Positions 63,469 to 64,000 of a stretch of 64,000 nt of DNA are shown here, in pieces. The stretch comes from Oceanidesulfovibrio indonesiensis. Lineage in GTDB: Bacteria; Desulfobacterota; Desulfovibrionia; Desulfovibrionales; Desulfovibrionaceae. The stretch is taken from the NCBI RefSeq assembly GCF_007625075.1, contig NZ_QMIE01000001.1, positions 1 to 64,000 of the forward strand, in the 5' to 3' direction. Each line of letters begins with the position of its first letter. Within the stretch, counting starts at the first letter, position 1. The notes under the pieces are model-generated. The model was given only the letters and a program-made list of their open reading frames with translations, made no database searches and had not been told where the DNA came from. Position numbers and translations under genes: made by a program.

Positions 63469-63546
63469 TCGGAACACCCGATTTGGTGTGGATATGCTTA
63501 TAGCAGCAAAACCGGGCGGATGCCAGCATGGCGCAGGAAATCCGAA

Positions 63547-64000
63547 TCAGCATGCACCCCAGGCTATACGCAAACGGTCCAGGTTGCGGGTGAGCAGATC
63601 CATGTAGGCAAGCTCCAGGTCGATCATGTCCTCGTCGCCACGACGCAGCCATTCGGAAAGCCACCCCGTACGCAGGGCGGCCACGGTTTCCGGAAGCAGA
63701 GCCAGATCCCATCCTGCTTTGTTCAAGGTCCCGATCAGCCCGTTGACGAAGTCGGCCGCCAGCGCGTCCGGTCCCTCGCTGCCCACGCATCCTACGCAGT
63801 TGGCCACGTCGTAGAGCATGGGCTTGCGGCCCATGAACTCCCAATCGATCACGCCGGTCAGGGCGTCTTCGGACCAGACCGCATTGAGCGGGTGGAAGTC
63901 GCCGTGGCTCAGGCGCAGGGGCAGGCAAGGCCAATTGTCGAAAAACGAGGCGAGACGTTTCAACGATGTGCTGAGCCGCGTATGTTCGGCCGGTCTGCGC
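63547..64000 (-). CDS. Phosphotransferase (APH family), cut by window edge
   Basis: The frame is open to the right edge, so the N-terminal part lies outside the window. About 150 residues of the C-terminal lobe are present: LSHGDFHPLNAVW holds the catalytic Asp and following Asn, and VIDWEF is the metal-binding DxE/DxD loop. The fold belongs to aminoglycoside/choline kinase-like phosphotransferases. Substrate could be a sugar, choline or antibiotic; the visible part does not decide. Confidence 0.85.
   Translation of the reverse strand, partial: RRPAEHTRLSTSLKRLASFFDNWPCLPLRLSHGDFHPLNAVWSEDALTGVIDWEFMGRKPMLYDVANCVGCVGSEGPDALAADFVNGLIGTLNKAGWDLALLPETVAALRTGWLSEWLRRGDEDMIDLELAYMDLLTRNLDRLRIAWGAC

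Overview
The window reads as a chromosomal segment of a GC-rich sulfate-reducing deltaproteobacterium of the Desulfovibrio type. The pointers are a flavoredoxin-like flavin reductase, UbiA/UbiD/UbiX-type proteins as used in futalosine-type menaquinone synthesis, a dense set of PAS/Cache sensors, and a TraR/DksA-type zinc-finger protein. This placement is inferred from gene content; no rRNA or marker protein is present to fix the species. There is no prophage, CRISPR array or complete insertion sequence. The one possible mobile element is a 5' gene fragment at the left edge.

Layout. Positions 1-275 hold the start of a leftward gene that begins with TTG and has its start inside a long hairpin, and tRNA-Arg(CCG) with its terminator. 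505-3521 carry ubiD-ubiX and a UPF0173 metal hydrolase, separated by a triple-hairpin intergenic element. 3824-10597 is a leftward run: royal-jelly/gluconolactonase-like secreted protein, flavoredoxin-like protein, four-PAS PP2C phosphatase, nucleoside 2-deoxyribosyltransferase and a membrane-anchored dynamin-like GTPase. 10810-14397 is a hyuA-hyuB hydantoinase/oxoprolinase pair. 15038-18498 has cell-wall enzymes (M23 endopeptidase, VanX-type dipeptidase) and two small envelope genes.

18709-25767 is the most striking regulatory block. An orphan GAF/PAS histidine kinase is followed by a complete partner-switching set: STAS antagonist, HATPase anti-sigma-type kinase with an insertion, and a Cache-HAMP-PP2C phosphatase with an acidic tail of about 355 residues. 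26096-28818 has small membrane proteins, a VanZ-like protein, a DsbA-like lipoprotein and an unrecognised 110-residue protein. 28906-35123 is a divergent TolC / adaptor / RND efflux locus. 35391-43704 holds small unknowns, a LamG protein, pyruvate kinase, a PAS-GGDEF-EAL protein and a chemotaxis receptor. 44037-49730 has a DksA-like protein, a degenerate receiver protein, a UbiA prenyltransferase (mqnP-like), a rhodanese, darP, a MogA-like protein with an extra N-terminal region, and rfbA. 49923-56826 has a 49-residue membrane peptide, rlmD, a PAS kinase, an SGNH hydrolase, a MOT1-type molybdate/sulfate transporter and a CDF metal exporter. 57022-62397 is a purine salvage and uptake locus: gpt, BMP-type binding protein, two permeases and a double ATPase. 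The right end carries another orphan kinase and a phosphotransferase cut by the window edge.

The genes with the clearest joint logic are the STAS/HATPase/PP2C module, the tripartite RND pump, and the gpt plus nucleoside ABC transporter cluster. Several sensors (three histidine kinases, two PP2C phosphatases, one GGDEF-EAL protein, one chemoreceptor) have no response regulator next to them. The only receiver domain in the window looks degenerate.
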